The notes: generated from the letters alone by a model not told the origin. Numbered from the stretch's first letter, positions 8,551 to 16,543 are shown. The stretch is 23,684 bases of DNA from DATJLQ01 sp035509415 (GCA_035509415.1 DATJLQ010000115.1:1-23684), one strand, 5' to 3'. Translations and numbers: made by a program.

Positions 8551-10245
8551 ATGAGCCGAGCGGCCGACCCCTCCCTCACGGCGCGCCTCATGGGCATGCG
8601 GGCCTGGCGCCGGACGCTGCGCGCGGCGGCCGAGCGCGCGTTGTTCTCGAGCGCCTTCTATCGATTCTCGCTCCTGGGCGCGACGCCCGCGAACCTGGTC
8701 GAGCGCGCACCCCAGCGTGCGGGCGATGCGCGCCGCGGCCGCGCCATCCTCGAGCACGATTGGTCGGTCGCGGGGGCCAAGCTCGGCGTCCCCGACCCGT
8801 TCGCGCCCGAGCCACCGATGATCGAGGCGCCGCCCGAGTCATTGCCTATCCTTCACGGCTTCGGCTGGCTTGCCGATCTACGCGCCGAGGGTTCGGCCGA
8901 GGCGAGCGCGCGGGCGCGCGAGCTCATCACGGCCTGGATCGCGCGCTTCGGCGAATGGACGCCGATCCCGTGGCGCGCCGACGTGCTCGGCCGGCGCTTG
9001 GTGTCCTGGCTCGGCGAGTTCCTGTTCTTCGAGGTCGGCGCCGAGCCCGCGTTCCACGCGCGTTTCCTCAAGAGCCTCGGCCGCCAGGCGCGCCATCTCG
9101 AGCGCCTCGCGAAGAAGGGCGGGGCGTGGCTCGGACCGCCCGGGTACGGCCGGTTGCTCACGCTTGCGGCGCTGATGCAGACGAGCGCCTGCTTACCGGG
9201 CGGGAAGGAGCGCACGGCGCGCGCCCTCGCGCTCCTCTTGCGCGAATGCGAGCGCCAGGTGCTGCCCGACGGCGGACATTATCAGCGCAGTCCCGCGGTC
9301 CAGCTCGAGTTGTTCGAGACCCTGATCGGCGTGCGCCGGACGCTGGTCGCGCGCAAGCTCGCGATCCCGACAGCGCTCCAGGCGACCCTCGACCGCATGG
9401 CGCCGATGCTGCGCTTCTTCCGCCACGGCGATGGCGGCCTCGCCTTGTTCAACCATACGAGCGAGGGCGATGCCGGGGCGATCGACGCGGCACTTGCGGC
9501 GGGAGGTGCGGACGGGAAGCCGCCGCTCGGCGCACCTCATGCCGGCTTCCAGCGTTTGAGCGCAGGCCAAAGCCTGGTCATCGTCGATACCGGTCAGCCG
9601 CCGGCACCCGAGACCGATGGGCTCGCCCACGCCGGAACACTTTCCTTCGAGCTCAGCCTCGGCGCCGAGCGCGTGGTGGTGAATTGCGGCGCGCGGCCGC
9701 GCGCGGCCGGCGCCTGGCTCGTGGCCCAACGCGCGACCGCGGCCCATTCGACCCTCGTCCTCAACGACGCGAACTCGTCCGAGATTCTGCCCGACGGCCG
9801 CCTCGGCCGACGTCCGCGCCACGTGCTCTGCCGGCGCGAGGATGCGGACGGGGCCACGCTCGTGGATGCGAGCCACGACGGCTACGCGGCACCCTTCGGC
9901 GCGCTCCACCGGCGCCGGCTTTATCTTTCGCCCGACGGCGCCGATTTGCGCGGCGAGGACCGGCTTTCGCGCATCCGGCCCGGCGAGGTGATGCCGGTCG
10001 CGGTGCGTTTCCATCTCCATCCCGGTGTGCAGACCTCGTTGCTCCATGACGGGACGGCGGCGCTCTTGCGCCTCCCGAGCGGCGCCGGCCTGCGCCTCGA
10101 CGCCGCGGGCGGGACCCTGGCGCTCGAGGAAAGCGTCTATTTCGGCGCCGACGCGCCGCGCCGCTCGGAGCAGATCGTGATCGCGACCACGCTTGCGGGC
10201 GACGAGACGGTCGTGAAATGGTCCCTCAAGCGCGTTAGCGCGTAA
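8551..10245 (+). CDS. Heparinase II/III family protein
   Basis: From ATG 8551 the product has 564 residues. The frame is open further upstream but overlaps rpe, and the longer translation has no family character. The N-terminal two-thirds resembles the alpha/alpha-toroid of heparinase II/III proteins, with HGFGWLADLRAEG, PWRADVLGRRLVSWLGEF and DGGHYQRSPAVQLELFE. The C-terminal beta-sheet domain shows LAHAGTLSFELSLG, RVVVNCGA and QRATAAHSTLVLND. Family lyases cleave uronic-acid-containing polysaccharides by beta-elimination, but this alphaproteobacterial subgroup next to rsmB/rpe has no assigned substrate that I know of. The N-terminus is basic and amphipathic with no clear signal peptide, which is odd for a polysaccharide lyase. 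Its stop lies in the first unit of a 29-base repeat. Confidence 0.85.
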   Translation: MSRAADPSLTARLMGMRAWRRTLRAAAERALFSSAFYRFSLLGATPANLVERAPQRAGDARRGRAILEHDWSVAGAKLGVPDPFAPEPPMIEAPPESLPILHGFGWLADLRAEGSAEASARARELITAWIARFGEWTPIPWRADVLGRRLVSWLGEFLFFEVGAEPAFHARFLKSLGRQARHLERLAKKGGAWLGPPGYGRLLTLAALMQTSACLPGGKERTARALALLLRECERQVLPDGGHYQRSPAVQLELFETLIGVRRTLVARKLAIPTALQATLDRMAPMLRFFRHGDGGLALFNHTSEGDAGAIDAALAAGGADGKPPLGAPHAGFQRLSAGQSLVIVDTGQPPAPETDGLAHAGTLSFELSLGAERVVVNCGARPRAAGAWLVAQRATAAHSTLVLNDANSSEILPDGRLGRRPRHVLCRREDADGATLVDASHDGYAAPFGALHRRRLYLSPDGADLRGEDRLSRIRPGEVMPVAVRFHLHPGVQTSLLHDGTAALLRLPSGAGLRLDAAGGTLALEESVYFGADAPRRSEQIVIATTLAGDETVVKWSLKRVSA

Positions 10246-10302
10246 AAATGAAAAAGCAGCGCGTGAGCGCGTGAAATTGAAAGAGCAGCGCGTGAGCGCG
10301 TG
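10226..10302 (+). repeat. Three tandem copies of a 29-base unit at the heparinase gene 3' end
   Basis: Units begin at 10226, 10255 and 10284. The second and third share the identical 19-mer AGCAGCGCGTGAGCGCGTG and the third is cut short after it. The first differs from the second at about 7 of 29 positions and contains the TAA stop. Each unit has a GCGC-N4-GCGC inverted core. The repeat lies exactly at the boundary between the housekeeping operon and the convergent glycan genes. Confidence 0.8.
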
Positions 10303-10310
10303 GGCCGCGC

Positions 10311-11750
10311 TCAGAACGCCTTCAGCTTGCGGAACGCGAACACCACCATCTGCAGCAAGAGCCAGCCGTGGCGGAAACGCGAGATCTGCGTCTCGCCGTA
10401 GCGCCGGCTCGCGTAGCGCACCGGGATCTCGACCACCTTCAGGTTGAGCTTGGTCGCGCCGAAGATGAGGTCGAAATCGCCGAACGGATCGAAGTCGCCG
10501 AAATAGGCGCGGTTCGCGATGAGCCGCTTGTAATGGTGCGCGCGGATCACCTTGGTGCCGCATAGCGTGTCGGTGAAGCGCTGGTTGAGGAGCCAGGTGA
10601 AGAGCCACGAGAAGACGCGGTTCGCCATCAGGTTCAGGAGCCGCATCGCCTCGTCCTCCATCGGATAGACGAGGCGCGATCCGTTGACGAACTCGCCCGC
10701 GCCCGAGCGGATCGCGTCGTAGAAGCGCGGGATCCATTCGGGCGGCACGGTCAAGTCGGCGTCGAGAATGATGAGCACGTCGCCCTTGGCCGCGGCGAAG
10801 CCCTTCCTGACGGCGTCGCCCTTCCCCTTGCCGTCCTGCTGGAGCACGCGGATGTCGCGGTCCGGATAGGCCGCGATCACGCGGTCGATCTCGGCGCGCG
10901 TGCCGTCCGAGCTGCCGCCCTCGACGAACAGGATCTCGAGCTCGGCCGCGAAGCGCGGCAGACGCGCGACCGCGGGCTCGATGTTGCCGCGCTCGTTCTT
11001 GCACGGGATCACGACGGTCGCCGAGAGCCCTTCGAGCGGGCCCGAGGGCCGCGGGCGCGCCACGAGATATTTGCGCATCGACAGCCGGTTCACGAAGGGC
11101 AGCGTCGCGACGTAGCGGTTCGCGAGAGGCCCGAGCCCGAAGGCGCGCTTCGGGATCAGCTGGCGCCATTCGCGCTTGACGACGTCGAAGCGCGCGAGCT
11201 CGAGCAACGCCGCGATGTCCGAGCTCGCGAGCCAGTTCTGCGCCTCCTGCGGCATCTTGAGGCCGAGCTTCTCGGCCGCGCGCAGGACCGGCTCCCAGAG
11301 GTTCGAGTGGTAGGCGATGACGATGCGCGTCTCGGGCGTCGCGAGACGGTGCAGGCGCTCGAGAAGCGTCTGGCAATCCTCGAGCGCGCCGATCGTGTCC
11401 GCGAGCAGGATCACGTCGAACGGACCCGGGAGCGAGTCGAGCACCGCCGGGTCCTCGACGTCGCCGACGCGGAACTCGAGGGTCGGATAGCGCTGCTGCG
11501 CGAGCGCAATCGTCGCCGGGCTGAAATCGACGCCGACGCCGTGGGCGGGCTCGAGGGCGGCGAGCGTGTGGCCGACGCCGCAGCCGAGCTCGAGCACCTT
11601 GAGGCCGGGCGGCACGAGGAACCGGAGATAGCGATGGTCTTCCGCGTAGAAATAGGCGTTGCGCGCGATCCACCCGTCGCGCTCCGGCGCCTGGCGCTCG
11701 ACGCGCGCGCGAATCGCGCGTTTCCGCTCCGAGAGATCGGCGTCGCTCAT
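10311..11750 (-). CDS. Fused SAM-dependent methyltransferase / family 2 glycosyltransferase
   Basis: The product has 479 residues from ATG 11750. The frame stays open far upstream, but that part is an out-of-frame reading of the flippase-like gene. Residues 1-225 are a class I methyltransferase with motif I VLELGCGVG (52-60), an acidic residue in GVDF (73-76) and the LLAD stretch (115-118). Residues 240-479 are a complete GT-A glycosyltransferase of the dolichyl-phosphate-mannose-synthase type: TVVIPCKNERGN (245-256), EGGSSDGT (277-284), GKGDAVRKGF (309-318), the metal-binding DAD (330-332), and TDTLCGTKVIR (393-403). There are no C-terminal membrane helices. By homology the C-terminal half would charge polyprenyl phosphate with a sugar; the methyl acceptor is unknown. 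Start and upstream stop overlap as ATGA, implying translational coupling to the flippase-like gene. Confidence 0.88.
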   Translation of the reverse strand: MSDADLSERKRAIRARVERQAPERDGWIARNAYFYAEDHRYLRFLVPPGLKVLELGCGVGHTLAALEPAHGVGVDFSPATIALAQQRYPTLEFRVGDVEDPAVLDSLPGPFDVILLADTIGALEDCQTLLERLHRLATPETRIVIAYHSNLWEPVLRAAEKLGLKMPQEAQNWLASSDIAALLELARFDVVKREWRQLIPKRAFGLGPLANRYVATLPFVNRLSMRKYLVARPRPSGPLEGLSATVVIPCKNERGNIEPAVARLPRFAAELEILFVEGGSSDGTRAEIDRVIAAYPDRDIRVLQQDGKGKGDAVRKGFAAAKGDVLIILDADLTVPPEWIPRFYDAIRSGAGEFVNGSRLVYPMEDEAMRLLNLMANRVFSWLFTWLLNQRFTDTLCGTKVIRAHHYKRLIANRAYFGDFDPFGDFDLIFGATKLNLKVVEIPVRYASRRYGETQISRFRHGWLLLQMVVFAFRKLKAF

Positions 11751-12712
11751 GCGCCCATGTCCCCGGCCTTGCCCGGCTCGGCGATCGCGCGCGCCATGCG
11801 CTTCCGGTCGGCGCTCAAGAGCCAGACGAGTCCGCCCGGAAGATTGACCGCGAGCATCAGGAGCCCATAAAGCACCGAGAGCGCCAACGCGTCGCTGGCG
11901 CCGAGCCCGACCAGCCCGAAGCCCGCGACGTAGGCACCTTCGCGCACGCCCCAGCCCGCGACCGAGATCGGCACCACCGAGACCAACGTCGCGACCGGCA
12001 CCACGATCAGGCAATCGAGCGCCGTGACCGGGAAGCTCATGCCGCGCGCGAGAATCCAGGTGACCAGGATCAGGCCGCCCTGGTTGACGAGGCTGTAGAA
12101 GAGCGTCGGCGCCGCAACGCGCGGCACCAGCAGCACGTGACGCAGATCGGCGCACAGTTGGCGCGTCCAACGCACGAGGCGGAAGCGGTCGAGCCCGAAG
12201 GGGAGGCGGTCGAGCACGAGGGCGAGCGCGAAGCCGCCATAGCCGAGGACCAAGAGCACCAACGCGCCGCCGCGCGCCGCCGGGTCGGGCACCAGGGCGT
12301 AGAGGGCCGGCAAGCCCGCCGTGATCAGCAGCAGCACCGCGACCAGCGCCACCAGCCGGTCGATCATCACGCTCGTGACGGCGGTCTGGCCGGGCACCCC
12401 CGCCTGGTGGAGCTTCCACATGCGCACCGCGTCGCCGCCGATGGTGGACGGCAGCACGAGGCTGAAGAACATCCCGATGAGCACGAGCGGAAACGCGGTC
12501 GCGAGGGGAAGCGTCTCGCCCATCGCCGCGAGGATGCGGCACCAGCGCAGCGCCGAGGGAAGCGAGAGCGCCCATAGACACACGCCCGCGAGCACGAGCT
12601 CGAGCGGGCGGACCGCGAGCATCTGGCCGAGGATGGCACCCAGGTCGCGATGGCGCAACAGCAGCCAGATCAGGACCGCCGACACCGCCGCCTTGATGAG
12701 GAACCGCCACAT
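11747..12712 (-). CDS. Flippase-like UPF0104 / lysylphosphatidylglycerol-synthase-TM family membrane protein
   Basis: The 321-residue product is almost entirely hydrophobic, with about eight predicted membrane helices. Family hallmarks are visible: PSTIGGDAVRMWKL (88-101) and, near residue 240, SVVPISVAGWGVREGAY. The family comprises the membrane part of MprF and many stand-alone proteins in glycan and lipid clusters, several proposed to flip lipids or polyprenyl-linked sugars; none of that is shown for this protein. Translation starts at ATG 12712 and ends at a TGA overlapping the ATG of the methyltransferase-glycosyltransferase gene, so the two are likely made together. It is the first gene of the leftward unit and diverges from the GT4 gene across a 236-base gap. 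Confidence 0.85.
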   Translation of the reverse strand: MWRFLIKAAVSAVLIWLLLRHRDLGAILGQMLAVRPLELVLAGVCLWALSLPSALRWCRILAAMGETLPLATAFPLVLIGMFFSLVLPSTIGGDAVRMWKLHQAGVPGQTAVTSVMIDRLVALVAVLLLITAGLPALYALVPDPAARGGALVLLVLGYGGFALALVLDRLPFGLDRFRLVRWTRQLCADLRHVLLVPRVAAPTLFYSLVNQGGLILVTWILARGMSFPVTALDCLIVVPVATLVSVVPISVAGWGVREGAYVAGFGLVGLGASDALALSVLYGLLMLAVNLPGGLVWLLSADRKRMARAIAEPGKAGDMGA

Positions 12713-12790
12713 TGAAGCCGCCTCGCCCCCGCGGGGCCGCTCGCACCCCGTACGCCGCAGGTGATATCAGCGCCAAGGGGGGCAGGGCAA

Positions 12791-12858
12791 GCCGGCGCGC
12801 TCGACGCGCCCGCGGCCTTCTTCGCCGGCGCGCCCTTGACGCGCCCACGGCGTTCTTC
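12791..12858 (+). repeat. Two-copy tandem repeat in the divergent glycan promoter region
   Basis: Copy 1 (12791-12823) and copy 2 (12824-12858) are directly adjacent. Both begin GCCGGCGCGC and end with a GACGCGCCC...TTCTTC block that differs at only two positions. Copy 2 has a two-base expansion that turns CTCGACG into CCTTGACG, which creates a near-consensus -35 element. Confidence 0.7.
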
Positions 12859-12864
12859 GAGAGT
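12836..12864 (+). promoter_or_regulatory. Possible promoter for the rightward glycan operon
   Basis: TTGACG (12836-12841, five of six consensus bases) is followed after 17 bases by GAGAGT (12859-12864, a weak -10). The leader to the GT4 ATG would be about 78 bases. The -35 lies inside the second tandem repeat copy. Confidence 0.3.
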
Positions 12865-12948
12865 AGCGCCCGCGCCCGACCGGCCCGGGACGCCCAGCGC
12901 CCGGCCGCGCGGGAGGGCCGAGCCGACGTCGGAGGAAAGAACGGCGGC

Positions 12949-14073
12949 ATGAAAATCTGCCAGCTCTGCGCGGTCGACTTCACGCTCTATCATTTCCTCC
13001 TTCCCCTCATGGCGGGCCTCGAGCGGGCCGGCCACCGCGTGACAGGCGTGTGCTCGGACGGCCCCGACCTCGCGCGCGTGCGCGCCCTCGGATTCACCGT
13101 CGAGCCGGTCGAGATCGCACGCAGCTACGATCTCCGGAAGCACGTCGCCGCCTACCGCGCGCTGGTGGCGCTGTTCCGGCGCGAGCGCTTCGATCTCGTC
13201 CACGTGCATACGCCGGTCGCCTCGCTGGTCGGGCGCGCGGCGGCGTGGCGCGCGGGCGTGCCGCGCATCGTCTACACGGCGCACGGATTCTATTTCCACG
13301 AGCGCATGGCGCCTTGGAAGCGCGCCGTGTTCATCGCCCTCGAATGGCTCGCGGGACGCGCGACCGACATGCTGTTCACCCAATCCCAAGAGGACGCGGC
13401 GACCGCGCGACGCTACCGGCTTTGCGCCGGCGGCCGGATCCACGCGATCGGGAACGGCGTCGACGCGTCCCGCTTCCGCCCGTCCTCCGATCCGGCCGCG
13501 CGCGCGGCGCTGCGCGCGTCTCTCGGCGTGCCCGACGGCAAGGTCGCGATCCTCATGGTCGGACGCCTGGTCGCCGAGAAGGGCTATCTCGAGCTCCTCG
13601 AGGCAATGCGCAAGGTCGATGCCGTGCTATGGATCGCGGGCGGGCGGCTCGAGAGCGACCGGCCCTCGGCGCTCGACCGCGCGCTCGCGGCGCTGCCCGA
13701 CGATCCGACGTTGCGCGCGCGCGTGCGCCTTTTGGGCTACCGCGACGACGTGGCCGAGCTCATGCGCGCCGCCGACATCTACACGCTGCCCTCCCACCGC
13801 GAGGGCATGCCACGCTCGATCATCGAGGCGATGATGACGGGACTGCCGGTGGTCGCGACCGACATCCGCGGTGCCCGCGAGGAGGTGGTGCCGGGCGAGA
13901 CCGGGGCGCTCGTCCCGGTCGAGGACGCGGCGGCGCTCGCGGCGGCACTCGACCGGCTCGCGCGCGATCCGGACCTGCGCGCGCGCCAGGGGACAGCGGG
14001 ACGGAAGCGCGCCCTCGAGCTCTACGACGAGCGCGCGGTGGTCGCGCGCCAGTTGGCGCTGCTCGGCCTGTGA
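12949..14073 (+). CDS. Family 4 glycosyltransferase (CapM-like)
   Basis: The product has 374 residues. ATG 12949 is chosen because GGAGGAAAG (12931-12939) lies at the proper distance and MKICQLCAVDF begins the first beta strand of the GT-B fold. The N-terminal domain has the CapM-type pattern of a lone first strand, then HFLLPLMAGLERAGH. The C-terminal donor domain carries MVGRLVAEKG, the E-x7-E signature in EGMPRSIIEAM and a PVVATDIRGAREEVV loop. Such retaining enzymes transfer a sugar from a nucleotide donor to a lipid-linked acceptor on the inner face of the membrane. Donor and linkage cannot be read from sequence. It is the first gene of the rightward unit, and the ligase-like gene follows after 71 bases. 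Confidence 0.9.
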   Translation: MKICQLCAVDFTLYHFLLPLMAGLERAGHRVTGVCSDGPDLARVRALGFTVEPVEIARSYDLRKHVAAYRALVALFRRERFDLVHVHTPVASLVGRAAAWRAGVPRIVYTAHGFYFHERMAPWKRAVFIALEWLAGRATDMLFTQSQEDAATARRYRLCAGGRIHAIGNGVDASRFRPSSDPAARAALRASLGVPDGKVAILMVGRLVAEKGYLELLEAMRKVDAVLWIAGGRLESDRPSALDRALAALPDDPTLRARVRLLGYRDDVAELMRAADIYTLPSHREGMPRSIIEAMMTGLPVVATDIRGAREEVVPGETGALVPVEDAAALAAALDRLARDPDLRARQGTAGRKRALELYDERAVVARQLALLGL

Positions 14074-14144
14074 TCGCGGCACCCGCGAGCGCGCGGCAAT
14101 TTTCCCTGGCCTCGCCGCGGGCGCGGCATTAAGGTGCGGCCCGC

Positions 14145-15368
14145 GTGAGCGCACCCCTTTCATTTCCCGGTCGGCTCGATGTCGGCGCGGTCGCCGCGGC
14201 GGTGGCATTCCTGATTCTGCCGGCTTGCGTGCTTTCGGTGCCGTTCGCGACGCCGTTGCTTAGCTTCGCGGCCCTGTGCGCCCTCGTCCTCCAGCGCGCG
14301 CAGGACGGGCGCTGGCCGCGGCCGCCGCGACTCCTTTCGGCGCTGCTCGCGATTCTCGTGGTCTATGGCGCCGCGAGCAGCCTTTGGTCCGTGAGCGCCC
14401 ATCTGAGCCTTCTGCTCGCGGGCCAGCTCGCGGGATTGTTCGCGGCCGGCCTCGTGCTGTGCGACGCGGCGGCGCGGCTCGACGACGGCGCGCGCGTGCG
14501 CGTCGAGCGCGCGTTCCTCGCGGGATTCTTCTTCGGCCTCGCCTTCCTCGCCTTCGAGGACCTGAGCAACGCGTCGATCGACAACTATCTCCGGCACCTT
14601 CATTGGGTCGAGGCGGTGATCGGCGTCGAGCGGCCGATCGCGCTCTATGCCCATTTCGACCGCCAGGCGACGCTCGTCGGCCTGCTGGTGTGGCCCGCCG
14701 CCGCGATCGCCGACCGACGCAGCGCGTGGCTCGCACTCCTGGTCGTTCTCGCGGCCGCGTCCGTGGTCGCGCTCGGCCATAGCGCGACCGCGCAGGTCGC
14801 CTACGTCGCGGGTGCGGTCGCGTACGGCGCGGCACGCTTGCGGCCGCGTTTGGCGCTCGCGATCGTGAGCGCCTGTCTCGTCGCCTATCTCGTCGCGGCA
14901 CCGATCGCCCTCCATTCCCACGTGCTCGGCCGCCTCAATCCCTATCTCCCGCCGGTCAAGGCCAGCTCCTTCGACCACCGGCTCGACATCTGGGATTTCG
15001 CGATTCAGAACATTCGCGCGAAGCCGACCTTCGGCTGGGGCCTCAACAGCTCGCGCGATCTTCCGGGCGGCCACGATCTCGTCGCCCACAACGCCGAGCT
15101 CATGCCGCTCCATCCCCACGACATGGCGCTCCAGCTCCGGCTCGAGCTCGGCCTGCCGGGGCTCATTCTCGGCCTCGCGATCGTGCTCGCGATCGCCGCG
15201 GCGGCCGCGCGCGCAGGCGGCGGCGGACCCGGCCGTGCCGCCGCGGTGGCGCTGATCGCCGCGGCCGCGACCAATTCCCTCACCGGCTACGATCTCTGGC
15301 ATCCCTGGTGGCTCTCGTTCCTGTGGCTCGCCGCCGCGATCGCCAACGCGACCGAGCGCGCGCGCTAG
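14145..15368 (+). CDS. O-antigen ligase / polymerase-like membrane protein (Wzy_C family)
   Basis: From GTG 14145 the product has 407 residues with roughly ten to twelve hydrophobic helices and a large periplasmic loop. The loop shows the Wzy_C pattern: HRLDIWDFAIQNIRAKPTFG (278-297) followed by GWGLNSSR, and PLHPHDMALQLRLELGLPG (321-339). HPH at 323-325 corresponds to the conserved histidine region of WaaL-type ligases. Members either join the finished glycan to lipid A-core (WaaL), polymerise repeat units (Wzy) or glycosylate proteins; the sequence does not separate these. A weak AAGGTG precedes the GTG. Position between GT4 and the WecA-like gene supports a role in the same surface glycan. 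Confidence 0.85.
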   Translation: MSAPLSFPGRLDVGAVAAAVAFLILPACVLSVPFATPLLSFAALCALVLQRAQDGRWPRPPRLLSALLAILVVYGAASSLWSVSAHLSLLLAGQLAGLFAAGLVLCDAAARLDDGARVRVERAFLAGFFFGLAFLAFEDLSNASIDNYLRHLHWVEAVIGVERPIALYAHFDRQATLVGLLVWPAAAIADRRSAWLALLVVLAAASVVALGHSATAQVAYVAGAVAYGAARLRPRLALAIVSACLVAYLVAAPIALHSHVLGRLNPYLPPVKASSFDHRLDIWDFAIQNIRAKPTFGWGLNSSRDLPGGHDLVAHNAELMPLHPHDMALQLRLELGLPGLILGLAIVLAIAAAAARAGGGGPGRAAAVALIAAAATNSLTGYDLWHPWWLSFLWLAAAIANATERAR

Positions 15369-15430
15369 CGGCGTGGCGCGCCGATCCCGATCTCGTACGA
15401 TGATTGCTTCCGTGCGCGCGCCCAGGCGGC

Positions 15431-15436
15431 TATAAC
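15431..15436 (+). promoter_or_regulatory. Possible -10 box immediately before the WecA-like ATG
   Basis: TATAAC (five of six consensus bases) ends six bases before ATG 15443, spaced as expected for a leaderless transcript. No convincing -35 lies at 16-18 bases, so an internal promoter is only possible. Confidence 0.3.
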
Positions 15437-15442
15437 GCGGCC

Positions 15443-16444
15443 ATGGATTGGCGCTGGGTCTCTCTCGCCGTCGCCCTTTCGTTCGCGGCCAGCCTTCTCG
15501 GCACGCGCGGCGTGCTCGGCCATTTGCGCGCGCGCGGCGTGCTCGACCATCCGTCCGAGCGCTCGAGCCACGTCGTGCCGACGCCGCGCGGCGGCGGCAT
15601 CGCCGTGATGGCGACGCTGGTGCCGATGTGGCTCGTCGTCGCCTATTACGCGCCCGACAGCGCGTGGCCGAGCCCCGTGTGGCCCGCCGCCGCCGCGGTG
15701 CTGCTCGCGTTCGTCGGCTGGTTCGACGATCTCTGGACCGCGCCCATCGCCGTGCGGCTCACGGCCCAGACGGTCGCGGTCGCGATCGGGCTCGCGACGT
15801 TGCCGGCCCACGGCACGTTGCTTCAGGGGCTGCTGCCCTTCTGGCCCGACCGCGCGCTTACCGCGTTCCTGTGGCTCGGCTTCCTCAACATCTACAATTT
15901 CATGGACGGGATCGACGGCATGGCCGCGTCCGAGTCGGCGTCGCTCGGCATCGGCTTCGCCCTCGTCGCGGCGCTCACCGGCCTCGGCACGGCGGCCACC
16001 CTTTACGGACTCACCGCGGCGGCGGCGGCACTCGGCTTCCTCTGGTGGAACTGGCATCCCGCGCGCCTCTTCCTCGGCGACGTCGGCAGCGTGCCCCTCG
16101 GCTATCTCTTCGGCTGGCTCCTGATCGGGCTCGCCTGCCAAGGCCTTTGGGCGCCGGCCGCGATCCTGCCGCTCTATTATCTCGCCGACGGCGGCTTGAC
16201 GCTCTCGTTCCGCATCCTGCGCGGCACCGCCTTCTGGCGCGCGCACCGGGAGCATTTCTATCAACGCGCAACCCAAGGCGGCCTGAGCCATGCGCGCGCG
16301 GTGGCGGCCGTGATCGGGCTCGACTTGGTGCTGGTCGGCTCGGCCCTTTGGGCGCTACGTGCGGCACCCTGGGCGCCGCTTGCCGTCGCGGCGGTTGCGA
16401 CCGCGGCCCTTTTGGCCTATTTCGGCCGGCGCCGGACCGGCTGA
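15443..16444 (+). CDS. WecA/WbpL-like undecaprenyl-phosphate HexNAc-1-phosphate transferase
   Basis: The product has 333 residues and is a polytopic MraY/WecA-family enzyme. It would start glycan assembly by moving a HexNAc-1-phosphate from a UDP-sugar to undecaprenyl phosphate at the cytoplasmic face. Family motifs are all present: SSHVVPTPRGGG (41-52), the magnesium-binding pair D95-D96 in GWFDDLW, NFMDGIDG (152-159), LFLGDVGS (209-216) and HREHFYQR (268-275). The last motif and the SSH-PTPRGGG start resemble WbpL-type enzymes that use UDP-FucNAc or UDP-QuiNAc more than MraY. There is no muramyl-pentapeptide context, so MraY itself is unlikely. Donor specificity is inferred from the WbpM-like dehydratase encoded next door. 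Confidence 0.9.
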   Translation: MDWRWVSLAVALSFAASLLGTRGVLGHLRARGVLDHPSERSSHVVPTPRGGGIAVMATLVPMWLVVAYYAPDSAWPSPVWPAAAAVLLAFVGWFDDLWTAPIAVRLTAQTVAVAIGLATLPAHGTLLQGLLPFWPDRALTAFLWLGFLNIYNFMDGIDGMAASESASLGIGFALVAALTGLGTAATLYGLTAAAAALGFLWWNWHPARLFLGDVGSVPLGYLFGWLLIGLACQGLWAPAAILPLYYLADGGLTLSFRILRGTAFWRAHREHFYQRATQGGLSHARAVAAVIGLDLVLVGSALWALRAAPWAPLAVAAVATAALLAYFGRRRTG

Positions 16445-16543
16445 GGCGCCCCGCCGATCTCCCGGGCGGTAGGCGCGGGGCCCGCCGCTATGCTATGGTT
16501 CGGCCGGCGAATCACCCGCTAAGGCCATGATCGGACGGCGATC

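Noticed and set aside
10226..10302. 29-base repeats as a CRISPR array
   Set aside because: The units are directly adjacent with no spacers, imperfect and only three in number, and no cas gene is present.
9193..11673. 826-codon open frame on the minus strand across heparinase and the fusion gene
   Set aside because: It spans the convergent ends of two well-supported genes in the wrong frame and has the composition of a GC-rich shadow.
12262..12640. ORFs within the flippase-like gene in other frames
   Set aside because: They have shadow composition and no motif, while the flippase frame has clear membrane helices and family motifs.
12761..12952. Small 63-codon ORF in the divergent glycan promoter gap
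   Set aside because: It is low-complexity Ala/Pro/Arg sequence produced by the tandem repeat, overlaps the GT4 start and has no recognisable domain.
11751..12983. In-frame upstream extension of the methyltransferase-GT2 gene to 890 codons
   Set aside because: The extra 411 residues are an out-of-frame reading of the flippase-like gene; the ATG at 11750 overlapping that gene's stop is the credible start.
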